Origin: Streptacidiphilus neutrinimicus
GTDB lineage: Bacteria > Actinomycetota > Actinomycetes > Streptomycetales > Streptomycetaceae
Reading direction: 5' to 3'
NCBI RefSeq assembly: GCF_000787815.1
Contig: NZ_BBPO01000003.1
Span: forward strand, 36,399 to 96,995
Length of the DNA: 60,597 nucleotides
Shown piece by piece: positions 26,443 through 34,301 of the stretch. Every line of letters begins with the position of its first letter. The stretch's first letter is position 1. The translations under genes were made by a program, and so were the position numbers. The notes beneath the pieces were generated by a model, which had not been told where the DNA came from, ran no database searches, and worked only from the letters and a program-made list of their open reading frames with translations.

Positions 26443-27237
26443 GTGACCACCGAGAACACTGAAGAGGTCGTCTGCCGTCGGCTGGTGGGCCGCACCGCGG
26501 TCGTGACCGGCGCCGGGTCCGGCATCGGTCTCGCCACCGCCCGCCGCCTGGCGTCCGAGGGCGCGAACGTGGTCTGCGCCGACGTCGACGAGACGGCGGG
26601 CAAGGCCGCGGCCGAGGAGGTCGGCGGGCTCTTCGTCCAGGTCGACGTCACCGACGCGGAGCAGGTCGAGGCGCTGTTCAAGGCCGCCTTCGACACCTAC
26701 GGCAGCGTGGACATCGCGTTCAACAACGCCGGCATCTCGCCGCCCGACGACGACTCCATCCTCACCACCGGCCTCGACGCCTGGCGCCGGGTCCAGGAGG
26801 TCAACCTCACCTCCGTCTACCTCTGCTGCAAGGCAGCGCTGCCGTACATGCAGCGGCAGGGCAAGGGCTCGATCATCAACACCGCCAGCTTCGTGGCCAA
26901 GATGGGCGCGGCCACCTCGCAGATCTCCTACACCGCCTCCAAGGGCGGCGTGCTGGCGATGTCCCGTGAGCTGGGCGTGCAGTTCGCCCGCGAGGGCATC
27001 CGCGTCAACGCGCTCTGCCCGGGGCCGGTCAACACCCCGCTGCTGCAGGAGCTGTTCGCCAAGGACCCGGAGCGCGCAGCGCGCCGCCTGGTGCACATCC
27101 CCGTCGGCCGCTTCGCCCACGCCGAGGAGATCGCGGCCGCGGTCGCCTTCCTGGCCAGCGACGACTCCGCGTTCATCACCGCGGCGGAGTTCCTCGTCGA
27201 CGGCGGCATCTCCGGCGCGTACGTGACGCCGCTGTAG
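26443..27237 (+). CDS. short-chain dehydrogenase/reductase
   Basis: A 264-residue classical SDR. TGAGSGIGLATA is the cofactor motif, FNNAGISPP and NTASFVAKM follow, the catalytic YTASKGG is present and NALCPGPVNTPLLQELF and DGGISGAYV close the protein. In this operon it could oxidise a hydroxyl intermediate or make the aldehyde used by the preceding dehydrogenase. The GTG has GGAG 6 bases upstream. It is the last gene before a strong hairpin terminator. Confidence 0.92.
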   Translation: MTTENTEEVVCRRLVGRTAVVTGAGSGIGLATARRLASEGANVVCADVDETAGKAAAEEVGGLFVQVDVTDAEQVEALFKAAFDTYGSVDIAFNNAGISPPDDDSILTTGLDAWRRVQEVNLTSVYLCCKAALPYMQRQGKGSIINTASFVAKMGAATSQISYTASKGGVLAMSRELGVQFAREGIRVNALCPGPVNTPLLQELFAKDPERAARRLVHIPVGRFAHAEEIAAAVAFLASDDSAFITAAEFLVDGGISGAYVTPL

Positions 27238-27260
27238 GCCTGACCTGCCCCTTCGCCCGC

Positions 27261-27295
27261 CCTGGGACGGTGGTTGGAATCGCCGCCGTCCCAGG
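27261..27295 (+). terminator. terminator after the amine-utilisation operon
   Basis: CCTGGGACGGTGG pairs with CCGCCGTCCCAGG over 13 positions (one T-G wobble) around the loop TTGGAATCG. It starts 24 bp after the SDR stop. Confidence 0.85.
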
Positions 27296-27379
27296 CTCGG
27301 CAAAAGAGGGGTAAGAGGCCACGGCATGGTGGGGTGGCTTCGGCGGCCACGGCGACGGATGGGGGGCTGAGCGACCGTC

Positions 27380-28090
27380 ATGCAGCGCCACGTGTCGACC
27401 CCCGCCCGGACTGGCAGCGGATCGTCGAGGAGCAGGGCCTGGTCTACCCCCTCACGCGCTACCCCGACGACAGCCTGCGCCCGTACTGGGTCGAGTCCGC
27501 GTACCACTCCTTTCCTTCTCCCTGGCCGAGGTCGAGGCGATGGAGGAGACGGTCGAGGAACTGCACGAGCTGTGCCTCCAGGCCGCCGAGCACCTCGTCG
27601 CGAACGACCGCTTCCGCGAGCTCGGCATCACCGACCCCACCTGGCCGCGCTAGTGCGCCGCTCCCGGTGGGAGCGCGACCGGCAGCCGAGCCTCTACGGC
27701 CGGTTCGACCTGCGCTACGACGGCACCGGGCCGGCCAAGCTGCTGGAGTACAACGCCGACACCCCGACCAGTCACCCAAAACCTGCTCCCGGCACGGCTC
27801 GACGGCCCCGGCGACATGCTCCGCCACGTCGCGAGGCCGCTGCTGGGCCGCGAGCGCGGGCGTGCTGATCACCGACGGGGCCGGCGCGGCACCGCAGCCG
27901 GACGAGGGCGAGCGGTAGTGCTGGCAGGAGTTCGCGCCGCTGCCCGACTTCGACGGCAACCGCACCGTGCTCGGCGCGTGGGTCGTCGACGGCCGGGCTC
28001 GGCATCCGCGAGTCCGCGGGGCTGGTCACGGGCGAGTACGCGCGCTTCCTCCCGCCCGTCGTTCTCGACCGGACCGACAGCGCAGGCTGA
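27380..28090 (+). pseudogene. decayed glutathionylspermidine synthase-family gene
   Basis: Conserved blocks of the GSP_synth family can be read, but in different frames: [20 protein letters not shown]...RPYWVESAY, then [19 protein letters not shown]...FRELGITDP, then [34 protein letters not shown], and later [24 protein letters not shown] and FAPLPDFDGNRTVLGAWVVDG...GIRES. There are frameshifts near 27390, 27510 and 27655, in-frame stops (27651, 27916), and roughly 200 residues (the ATP-grasp centre after NADTPTS) are missing. The family would make or break a glutathione-type amide of spermidine. It directly follows the amine-utilisation operon, so polyamine or glutathionyl metabolism may have been reduced here. 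No functional product is expected. Confidence 0.9.
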
Positions 28091-28126
28091 TCGGATGCTT
28101 ATCGCGTTGCGGGTACGGTGCCGGGT

Positions 28127-29095
28127 GTGAGTGAGACTGCGCCCCCGCCTGCTGGTTGGTACCCGGACCCCAAGCCCGCCGACCCGGACAATCCGGGCAA
28201 ACGCTGGTGGAACGGCTCCGAATGGACTGTCAGTACCCGTACCGACGACACCACGGTGTTCATCTCCGGCGAGCCCCCGGCCGCCAAGCGCGTGCGCCGT
28301 CCCGGCCCGCTGCTGGTCGGCGCGGTGGCGGCGGTCGTCGGCCTGGGCGTCGGCTCGCTCGTCACCTACTTCGCCATGGACGGCGACGGTCAGAGCGGCA
28401 CGGCCGCCGGCAGCCGCTCGTTCGCCGGCGGCGGCGGTCAGAACGGCGGCGACGGGCTGAACCCCTTCGGCGGCAGCGGTGGCCACGGTGGCACCGGCGG
28501 GTCGAACGGCGGCGGCGGCCAGAACGGCGGCGGCTCCGGCTCCGGGTCCAACCTCGCGGTGGACGTCGCCGACGGCGTCAGCGTCCCGCTCCCGAGCGGC
28601 TGGACCGGCGGTACCACCACCGACGGCCACGCCTCCGGCTCCTACGGCAGCTACACCTGCGCCGGCTCCGGCGGCAGCTCGGGTGGCAGTTCGAGCGGCA
28701 ACACCTGCTCGTACGCGGGTGCGAACACCGAGACCCTGAAGACCCCCGTGAGCACCGGGGTCCAGGCGGCGGCCGAACAGGACATCACCGCGGCCGTCAA
28801 GGAGTCCTACGGCGACGTGACCGGCCACCAGGTGCTCCAGGAGAAGGCCGTCACGGTGGCGGGCCGCTCGGGTTACCTGGTCCGCTGGCAGGTCGACGCC
28901 AAGGTCGGCAACAACGGCACGGTGGAGACGGTGGTCTTCCCGGACAAGGCCGGCGACAAGCTGATCGCCCTGCACCTCGGCTTCGACATCGCGAACAAGG
29001 CGCCGAGCGTCTCCGTCATGGACCAGATCGTCTCCGGCGTCGCCGACTTCTCCGGCGGTTCCCTCCGCGGTGGTCAGGCCCCCGGCACCAGCTGA
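28127..29095 (+). CDS. DUF2510 membrane protein with Gly-rich linker
   Basis: A 322-residue protein. The N-terminal APPPAGWYPDPKPADPDNPGKRWWNG is the DUF2510 signature (PPxGWYPDP...RWWDG). One membrane helix is near residues 60-80, a long Gly/Asn-rich linker (about 100-145) follows, and the outer domain has two Cys and an ALHLGFDIA segment near the end. It is likely membrane-anchored with the domain outside. The GTG lies 7 bases after a TACGGT -10 element, suggesting a leaderless transcript; no ribosome-binding site is present. Function unknown. Confidence 0.75.
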   Translation: MSETAPPPAGWYPDPKPADPDNPGKRWWNGSEWTVSTRTDDTTVFISGEPPAAKRVRRPGPLLVGAVAAVVGLGVGSLVTYFAMDGDGQSGTAAGSRSFAGGGGQNGGDGLNPFGGSGGHGGTGGSNGGGGQNGGGSGSGSNLAVDVADGVSVPLPSGWTGGTTTDGHASGSYGSYTCAGSGGSSGGSSSGNTCSYAGANTETLKTPVSTGVQAAAEQDITAAVKESYGDVTGHQVLQEKAVTVAGRSGYLVRWQVDAKVGNNGTVETVVFPDKAGDKLIALHLGFDIANKAPSVSVMDQIVSGVADFSGGSLRGGQAPGTS

Positions 29096-29293
29096 GCCCC
29101 CTTGGACGGTGACCGGTCTTCGACGGTGACCGGTCCACCCGGACAGCCTCGCCGGACTGGCGGTCCTGCGCGGGCCGCCGGAGGCTGGCAGGTGCGCGCG
29201 CCATTCGGAGGCTGACGCGTGGCGTGACACCGCCGTCCGTGCTCCGGTGGGGCCGGCCGTGCGCGTCGCGGTACCTCACCGAGGAGGTTCACG

Positions 29294-29719
29294 ATGGCAG
29301 CCACATCGAGCGACGCGGGGTCCAGGCCCTCGGGCCGGGGCGGCGGCGCGCCCGCCGTAGCCGCCGTCTTCGCGGGCATCCTGCTTCTGCTCAACGGGAT
29401 CCTGGGCGTCCTGCAAGGTGCGAGCGCCGTCTCCAAGGACAAGGTCTACCTGGCCACGGCCCGCTACCTGTACCAGTTCGACCTGACCGGCTGGGGCTGG
29501 GTGCAGATCGGCCTGGGCATCGTCGCCGTCCTGGTCGGCGCGGGACTGCTCGCCCACCAGGCGTGGGCCCGCTGGGCGGGCGTCGTCATCGCCGCGCTCA
29601 GCCTGGTCGGCCAGTTCCTGTGGCTTCCGTACTACCCTTTCTGGGCCGTCGTCGTGATGGCGATCGACATCTTCATCATCTGGGGTCTGACCAGGCCCAC
29701 CGCGTATCGCGACTTCTGA
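29294..29719 (+). CDS. DUF7144-like four-helix membrane protein
   Basis: A 141-residue protein with four hydrophobic segments (VFAGILLLLNGILGVLQGAS, GWVQIGLGIVAVLVGAGLLA, WAGVVIAALSLVGQFLWLPYYPFW, VVMAIDIFIIWGLT). This arrangement and the YYPFW motif match a family of small actinobacterial membrane proteins (I believe DUF7144). The ATG follows GAGGAGG. It stands alone between the DUF2510 protein and SseB. Role unknown. Confidence 0.75.
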   Translation: MAATSSDAGSRPSGRGGGAPAVAAVFAGILLLLNGILGVLQGASAVSKDKVYLATARYLYQFDLTGWGWVQIGLGIVAVLVGAGLLAHQAWARWAGVVIAALSLVGQFLWLPYYPFWAVVVMAIDIFIIWGLTRPTAYRDF

Positions 29720-29766
29720 CCGCCCCGACGCCGGGCACCGCCCCGCGGGTCGCGTAGGCTCGCGGG

Positions 29767-30504
29767 GTGGAGCGCAAGAACATCCCTGACCCGGGGTTCG
29801 CGGGTGACGACGGTTCGGCAGACCCTCAGCTGGCGGCGGCGCTCGCGGCGTACGCGTCCGAGCGGACGCCTGAGAACGAGGAGCGGGTGCTCGCGCTGCT
29901 CGCGAGCGCCCGGCTGATGGTCCCCATCGTCGCGGTCCTCGGCGAGGTCGAGACGGACGAGCGCGGTCTGAGGCACGAGAAGACCAGTGACATGGCCGTC
30001 CCCACGATCCAGGCCCCCGACGGCCGCAAGGGGCTTCCCGCGTTCACCTCGCTGGCGGCGCTGGCCGCGTGGCGCGCGGACGCGCGCCCCGCACCCGTCC
30101 CCGCGCCCCAGGCCGTCCAGGCGGCCTGGTCGGAGCAGGCGGACGCGCTGCTGATCGACCTGGCCGGGCCGGTCTTCTTCGAGCTGAGCGGCGCGGCGCT
30201 GCGGGCGGTCGCGGAGGGCCGCGCCCATGTCGCCGCGGTGCGCGACCCGGGCGTCGCAGACGAGCTGCGCGCGATCCTCGGCAAGCACGGGGTGGTCCTG
30301 CGCGCGCATCTGCTCGCAAGCGAGCAGGCGGACGCCCAACTGGTCCTCATCGTCGCCCCGGACGCCACCCCCGACGCCCTCCAGGCCGTCGCCGCGAGCC
30401 TCACCGAGAGCGAGCTGCTCCGCATCCGCCTCGACCGAGGCCTCGACCTGGCGGTCGTCGCCCCGGGCGGCAACGAGCCCGCCGCGCCTTTGTACATGCG
30501 GTGA
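29767..30504 (+). CDS. SseB-family protein
   Basis: A 245-residue soluble protein of the SseB type widespread in actinomycetes. The pattern YASERTPENEERVLALLASARLMVPIVA near the start and GLPAFTSLAALAAW in the middle are the family hallmarks. Its function is not established, although members sit in conserved housekeeping contexts. The GTG at 29767 lies 6 bases after a TAGGCT -10 element, so the transcript is probably leaderless. It is convergent with DUF1844, separated by a palindromic repeat element. Confidence 0.85.
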   Translation: MERKNIPDPGFAGDDGSADPQLAAALAAYASERTPENEERVLALLASARLMVPIVAVLGEVETDERGLRHEKTSDMAVPTIQAPDGRKGLPAFTSLAALAAWRADARPAPVPAPQAVQAAWSEQADALLIDLAGPVFFELSGAALRAVAEGRAHVAAVRDPGVADELRAILGKHGVVLRAHLLASEQADAQLVLIVAPDATPDALQAVAASLTESELLRIRLDRGLDLAVVAPGGNEPAAPLYMR

Positions 30505-30507
30505 CCA

Positions 30508-30730
30508 CCAGGGGCGCGGCGCTCTGCCCACACGCCGCTCCGCCGCGTGGGCGCGGGAACCACCCGGTGCGGATGGTCCCGCACATCCGCACATGGAGGA
30601 CCATCTGCTCATCGGTGGCTTGTCGCGCAGTTCCGCGCGCCCGAGGTGGCGCAACTCGGTGCGGGAGCGCATCGGACCCGGTCGCGCCCAGGCGGCGGAG
30701 CCGCACATCGGCAGAGCCTCGCGCCCCTGG
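30508..30730. repeat. palindromic extragenic repeat element
   Basis: The element is bounded by 21-bp imperfect inverted ends, CCAGGGGCGCGGCGCTCTGCC at one side and the complement of GGCAGAGCCTCGCGCCCCTGG at the other (19 of 21 positions agree), and holds further GC-rich hairpins. It fills the gap between the convergent SseB and DUF1844 genes. A related element is at 55287-55417. It may work as a bidirectional terminator. Confidence 0.75.
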
Positions 30731-30739
30731 ATGGTGCAG

Positions 30740-31093
30740 TCAGCTGTAGACGGGGCCGGTGAACTTCTCGCCGGGGCCGGCGCCCGGGGCGTCGGGGACG
30801 AGGGAGGCCTCGCGGAAGGCCAGCTGGAGGCTCTTGAGGCCGTCCCGCAGGGGCGCCGCGTGGAAGTTGCTGATCTCCGGCGCGCCCGCGGTGACCAGGC
30901 CGGCCAGCGCGGTGATGAGCTTGCGGGCCTCGTCGAGGTCCTTGTGCGCCTCGCCGTCCTCCGCGAGTCCCAGGTTGACCGCGGCGGCGCTCATCAGGTG
31001 GACGGCGACGGTCGTGATGACCTCGACGGCGGGGACGTCGGCGATGTCGCGCGTGAGGTCGTCGAAGTCGGGGGAGGGGGTCGCGTCGCTCAT
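30740..31093 (-). CDS. DUF1844 family protein
   Basis: A 117-residue protein. DFDDLTRDIADVPAVEVITTVAVHLMSAAAVNLGL and DLDEARKLITALAGLVTAG match the DUF1844 family, which is always found just upstream of infC in actinomycetes. Function unknown. Two in-frame ATGs occur; the second (MSDATPS) was used because of GAGACCC just before it. It is convergent with SseB. Confidence 0.85.
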   Translation of the reverse strand: MSDATPSPDFDDLTRDIADVPAVEVITTVAVHLMSAAAVNLGLAEDGEAHKDLDEARKLITALAGLVTAGAPEISNFHAAPLRDGLKSLQLAFREASLVPDAPGAGPGEKFTGPVYS

Positions 31094-31158
31094 GGGTCTC
31101 ATTCCAGAAGAACTGATGTCTCCCCGCAGTCTGCCGGAACCACCCCCGCGAGCGGGAA

Positions 31159-31188
31159 TTCTGCGGTAGCGCGCGACGCTGCTATGCT
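31159..31188 (+). promoter_or_regulatory. promoter of infC operon
   Basis: TATGCT at 31183-31188 is a good -10 element and TTCTGC at 31159-31164 a weak -35, spaced by 18 bp. It would produce a leader of about 330 nt before infC. The long leader points to post-initiation control. Confidence 0.5.
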
Positions 31189-31302
31189 TGCAAGCTGAGA
31201 CCGGCCAGGTACCGCTCTGCCGTCCATACGGCTGACGCAGTCCCGGCCCGCAAGTGGAGGCTCCGACTTCCCACCCGCATCGACCTCACGGTCGTCGGGT
31301 CA

Positions 31303-31338
31303 ATGGTCCAGACGATGTGGTTCGTCGTGCCGCCCTAG
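31303..31338 (+). CDS. 11-codon leader peptide candidate (infC leader)
   Basis: ATGGTCCAGACG opens an 11-residue frame [11 protein letters not shown] that ends in TAG. It lies 35 bp upstream of the leader terminator hairpin. The Pro-Pro just before the stop is a strong ribosome-stalling sequence, and a Trp is present, as in translation-attenuation leaders. There is only a weak ribosome-binding site. Whether it is translated is not shown. Confidence 0.35.
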   Translation: MVQTMWFVVPP

Positions 31339-31372
31339 CGGCCGCCGCTCCGCACCGTCGGTTGTGCCATGG

Positions 31373-31404
31373 AGCTCCGCCTGCGCGTCATGCGGGGCTT
31401 TTTT
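31373..31404 (+). terminator. attenuator-like terminator in infC leader
   Basis: AGCTCCGC and GCGGGGCT form an 8-bp stem (one G-T) with an 11-nt loop, followed immediately by six T. It is the only hairpin with a T-run of this length that I saw upstream of infC, so it is probably an attenuator of the infC-rpmI-rplT operon. A second hairpin follows at 31406-31440. Confidence 0.75.
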
Positions 31405-31405
31405 C

Positions 31406-31440
31406 GTGCCCGCGGTGCACTGTCACAGGTACCGCGGCAC
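31406..31440 (+). promoter_or_regulatory. second leader hairpin upstream of infC
   Basis: GTGCCCGCGGT and ACCGCGGCAC pair with one bulged C around a 14-nt loop. It lies between the attenuator and the infC ribosome-binding site and could be an antiterminator arm or a ribosomal-protein binding site. Confidence 0.5.
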
Positions 31441-31522
31441 GAATGAAGCTCTGTGTGGCGGTACCCAGCCAGCGAACGCGGCTGCCACCCGGCAGGCCGC
31501 GGGGTGCAACCGAGGAGGATCC

Positions 31523-32263
31523 ATCAGCACCGAGCCCCGCATCAACGACCGGATTCGCGTCCCCGAGGTGCGACTCGTCGGTCCTAGCGGCGAGCAGGTC
31601 GGCATTGTGCCGCTTGCCAAGGCGCTTGAGCTCGCGCAGGAGTACGACCTCGACCTGGTCGAGGTCGCTGCCACCGCACGCCCGCCGGTGTGCAAGCTCA
31701 TGGACTACGGCAAGTTCAAGTACGAGTCGGCCATGAAGGCCCGTGAGGCGCGCAAGAACCAGGCGCACACGGTGATCAAGGAGATGAAGCTCCGGCCGAA
31801 GATCGACCCGCACGACTACGAGACCAAGAAGGGTCACGTCGTTCGGTTCCTCAAGCAGGGCGACAAGGTCAAGATCACGATCATGTTCCGTGGCCGTGAG
31901 CAGTCCCGCCCCGAGCTGGGCTTCCGACTGCTGCAGCGTCTGGCGGAGGACGTGCAGGACCTCGGCTTCGTCGAGTCCTCGCCGAAGCAGGACGGCCGCA
32001 ACATGATCATGGTTCTCGGTCCCCACAAGAAGAAGACCGAGGCCATGGCCGAGGCCCGCGAGGCGCAGGCCGCCCGCAAGGCCGCGGCGCAGGCCGGCGT
32101 CACCCCGCGTCGCCAGGGCGGCGGCGACGACGAGGCGACCGACGCGGTCGACGCGGTCGAGACTGCCGACGAGGCCGTCGAGGCCCCGGTGGAGGAGCAG
32201 CCCGAGGCTGCGGACGCCACCGAGACGCCGGCTTCGGCCGGCACGGAGGCCGCGGCCGGCTGA
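31523..32263 (+). CDS. infC: translation initiation factor IF-3 (AUC start)
   Basis: A 246-residue IF-3. The core starts [20 protein letters not shown], runs through [24 protein letters not shown] and ends with [23 protein letters not shown], and is followed by an Ala/Glu-rich C-terminal tail of about 55 residues, which the E. coli factor lacks. No ATG/GTG fits the start; GAGGAGGATCC precedes ATC, so AUC is the start codon. IF-3 normally rejects such codons, which gives the autoregulation known for the AUU start in E. coli infC. It heads the infC-rpmI-rplT operon. Confidence 0.93.
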   Translation: MSTEPRINDRIRVPEVRLVGPSGEQVGIVPLAKALELAQEYDLDLVEVAATARPPVCKLMDYGKFKYESAMKAREARKNQAHTVIKEMKLRPKIDPHDYETKKGHVVRFLKQGDKVKITIMFRGREQSRPELGFRLLQRLAEDVQDLGFVESSPKQDGRNMIMVLGPHKKKTEAMAEAREAQAARKAAAQAGVTPRRQGGGDDEATDAVDAVETADEAVEAPVEEQPEAADATETPASAGTEAAAG

Positions 32264-32331
32264 TCGCCGGACGCGCCTGCACCACCCGGCTCTCCGAGTG
32301 CCCACCCGGAGAGTCCCTGTCAGAAACGAAG

Positions 32332-32373
32332 CGCTCCCGCTCGGGCCGCCGCACGGCGGAACGGGCGGGAGCG
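32332..32373 (+). promoter_or_regulatory. hairpin between infC and rpmI
   Basis: CGCTCCCGC (32332-32340) pairs with GCGGGAGCG (32365-32373), and an inner stem CCGCC/GGCGG encloses GCAC. It lies 24 bp upstream of the rpmI ATG in a 134-bp gap. It could be an L20 binding site or a partial terminator regulating rpmI-rplT. Confidence 0.5.
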
Positions 32374-32397
32374 GACCGACGAGGAGAGTACGGCGAC

Positions 32398-32592
32398 ATG
32401 CCGAAGAACAAGACGCACTCCGGTGCCAGCAAGCGCTTCAAGCTCACCGGCTCCGGCAAGGTCCTGCGCCAGCGCGCCGGTCGCCGTCACCTGCTCGAGC
32501 ACAAGTCGTCGACGCTGACCCGCCGTCTGGCCGGCACCGTCGAGGCTGCCCCCGCCGACGCGAAGAAGATCAAGAAGCTTCTCGGCAAGTGA
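32398..32592 (+). CDS. rpmI: ribosomal protein L35
   Basis: A 64-residue basic protein, [20 protein letters not shown]...[10 protein letters not shown]...KLLGK, the standard size and sequence of bL35. It follows infC and precedes rplT as in almost all bacteria. Its expression probably depends on the leader structure and on the hairpin just upstream. Confidence 0.98.
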   Translation: MPKNKTHSGASKRFKLTGSGKVLRQRAGRRHLLEHKSSTLTRRLAGTVEAAPADAKKIKKLLGK

Positions 32593-32684
32593 TCGTGGCC
32601 CCTCGGGGCTTCCTGATCCTTTTCGACCACATTCGTAACCGGACCGTGTGACATCGACCGCGGTCCCTTTGAAGGAGTAATAAC

Positions 32685-33077
32685 GTGGCACGCGTCAAGC
32701 GGGCAGTGAACGCCCACAAGAAGCGCCGGGTCATCCTCGAGCTGGCGAGCGGTTACCGCGGCCAGCGCTCGCGCCTTTACCGCAAGGCGAAGGAGCAGGT
32801 CACCCACTCGTTCGTCTACAACTACAACGACCGCAAGAAGCGCAAGGGCGACTTCCGTCAGCTCTGGATCCAGCGCATCAACGCGGCCGCCCGCGCGAAC
32901 GGCATGACCTACAACCGCCTGATCCAGGGCCTGAAGGCTGCCAACATCGAGATCGACCGCAAGATGCTGGCCGAGCTGGCCGTCAACGACTCCGCCGCGT
33001 TCGAGGCGCTGGTCGAGGCCGCCCGCAAGGCGCTTCCCGCCGACGTCAACGCGCCGAAGGCCGACGCCGCCGCCTGA
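32685..33077 (+). CDS. rplT: ribosomal protein L20
   Basis: A 130-residue bL20: [38 protein letters not shown] and [23 protein letters not shown] are the conserved segments. It is the typical third gene of the infC operon, with AAGGAG upstream. L20 is the repressor of its own operon in other bacteria; the hairpin before rpmI may be the site here. Confidence 0.98.
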   Translation: MARVKRAVNAHKKRRVILELASGYRGQRSRLYRKAKEQVTHSFVYNYNDRKKRKGDFRQLWIQRINAAARANGMTYNRLIQGLKAANIEIDRKMLAELAVNDSAAFEALVEAARKALPADVNAPKADAAA

Positions 33078-33123
33078 GCTGCGGTAGCGCAGTAGCACCT
33101 CCCACCCGCGGGGTGGAAGCAAC

Positions 33124-33156
33124 CGGGCCCGCAGGGGGTGACCCCCTGCGGGCCCG
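33124..33156 (+). terminator. terminator after rplT
   Basis: A perfect 15-bp stem CGGGCCCGCAGGGGG/CCCCCTGCGGGCCCG with a 3-nt loop TGA. It begins 47 bp after the rplT stop. No T-run follows. Confidence 0.85.
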
Positions 33157-33193
33157 ACCCGTTCTATGGCTGAACCCCTCAGGCCCCGGAGTG

Positions 33194-34072
33194 ATGATCA
33201 CCGCGATGTCCCTGCCGCACCCGTCGTCCCAGCCCGAGCTCACCTCCCTGCGCTCGCCCCGGGTCAACGCCGCCCGGCGGCTCTCCCGCCGGGCCCAGCG
33301 CGGCAAGGAGCGGCGCTTCCTCGCCGAGGGGCCGCAGGCCGTGCGCGAGGCCGTGGACTTCGGCACCCTGCCGGACGGCAGCCACTCCGTCGTGGAGATC
33401 TACGCCACCCTGGAGGCGGCCGAGCGCCACGCCGACCTGCTGAGCCGGGCCCGCGCCGAGCGGGTGCCCGTGCTGACCGCGACCGACGAGGTCATCGCCG
33501 CGGTGTGCGACACGGTGACGCCGCAGGGCATCGTCGCCATCTGCCGCTTCGTCGACACCTCCTTCGAGGACGTCCTCGCCGCCAAGCCCCGGCTGGTCGC
33601 CCTGCTCGCCAACGTCCGCGACCCCGGCAACGCGGGCACGGTGCTGCGGACCGCGGACGCGGCGGGCGCGGACGCCGTCGTGCTGACCGACGCCTCCGTG
33701 GACCTCTACAACCCCAAGGCCGTGCGCGCCTCCGTCGGCAGCCTCTACCACCTGCCGGTGGCCGTCGGCGTGCCCGTCGAGCAGGCCGTCGCCGGGCTGC
33801 GCGAGGCGGGCATCCGGGTCCTGGCCGCCGACGGCGCGGGGGAGCGCGACCTCGACGCGGAGCTGGACGAGGGCACCCTCGGCGCCCCGACCGCGTGGCT
33901 CTTCGGCAACGAGGCCTGGGGCCTGCCGGAGACCACCCGCGAGCTGGCGGACGAGGTGGTGCGGGTCCCGATCCACGGCCACGCCGAGTCGCTGAACCTC
34001 GCCACGGCCGCTGCCGTCTGTCTCTACGCCTCCGCGCGCGCCCAGCGTGCGCCCGGAGGGTGTCGCGCCTGA
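33194..34072 (+). CDS. TrmH-family (SpoU) RNA methyltransferase
   Basis: A 292-residue SPOUT methyltransferase. The substrate-binding N-domain (RFLAEGPQAVREAVDFG) is followed by the knot domain with ANVRDPGNAGTVLRTADAAGAD, LFGNEAWGLPETTRELAD and VRVPIHGHAESLNLATAAAVCLYA, the three TrmH motifs. It probably methylates 2'-O of a ribose in 23S rRNA or tRNA. Alternative starts are ATG 33206 or GTG 33191. This position between rplT and the kinase gene is conserved in actinomycetes. Confidence 0.92.
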   Translation: MITAMSLPHPSSQPELTSLRSPRVNAARRLSRRAQRGKERRFLAEGPQAVREAVDFGTLPDGSHSVVEIYATLEAAERHADLLSRARAERVPVLTATDEVIAAVCDTVTPQGIVAICRFVDTSFEDVLAAKPRLVALLANVRDPGNAGTVLRTADAAGADAVVLTDASVDLYNPKAVRASVGSLYHLPVAVGVPVEQAVAGLREAGIRVLAADGAGERDLDAELDEGTLGAPTAWLFGNEAWGLPETTRELADEVVRVPIHGHAESLNLATAAAVCLYASARAQRAPGGCRA

Positions 34073-34301
34073 CTGCCGCGGGCAGTGCCGTTTTCGCTAG
34101 GGTCTGTATTCGAGCCCCCGCCAGGCCCGGGCCGCCTGGCACGGCCATCCGCTGCGTTGTCGAATCGCCCGAGTACATCCGGTACGAGGCCGATCCTCCG
34201 CCTTGCGGTTGACCGCGCCATACGGCCCGGACTGATCTGGCGCGGGCTCGAGGACAGACCCTAGGGTGACCATTCCGGGGGTCGGGGGAGGAGGCGAGAC
34301 G

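Noticed and set aside
31369-31446. 25-codon frame [16 protein letters not shown]... overlapping the leader terminator
   Set aside because: It is inside the terminator stem and T-run, and has no ribosome-binding site.
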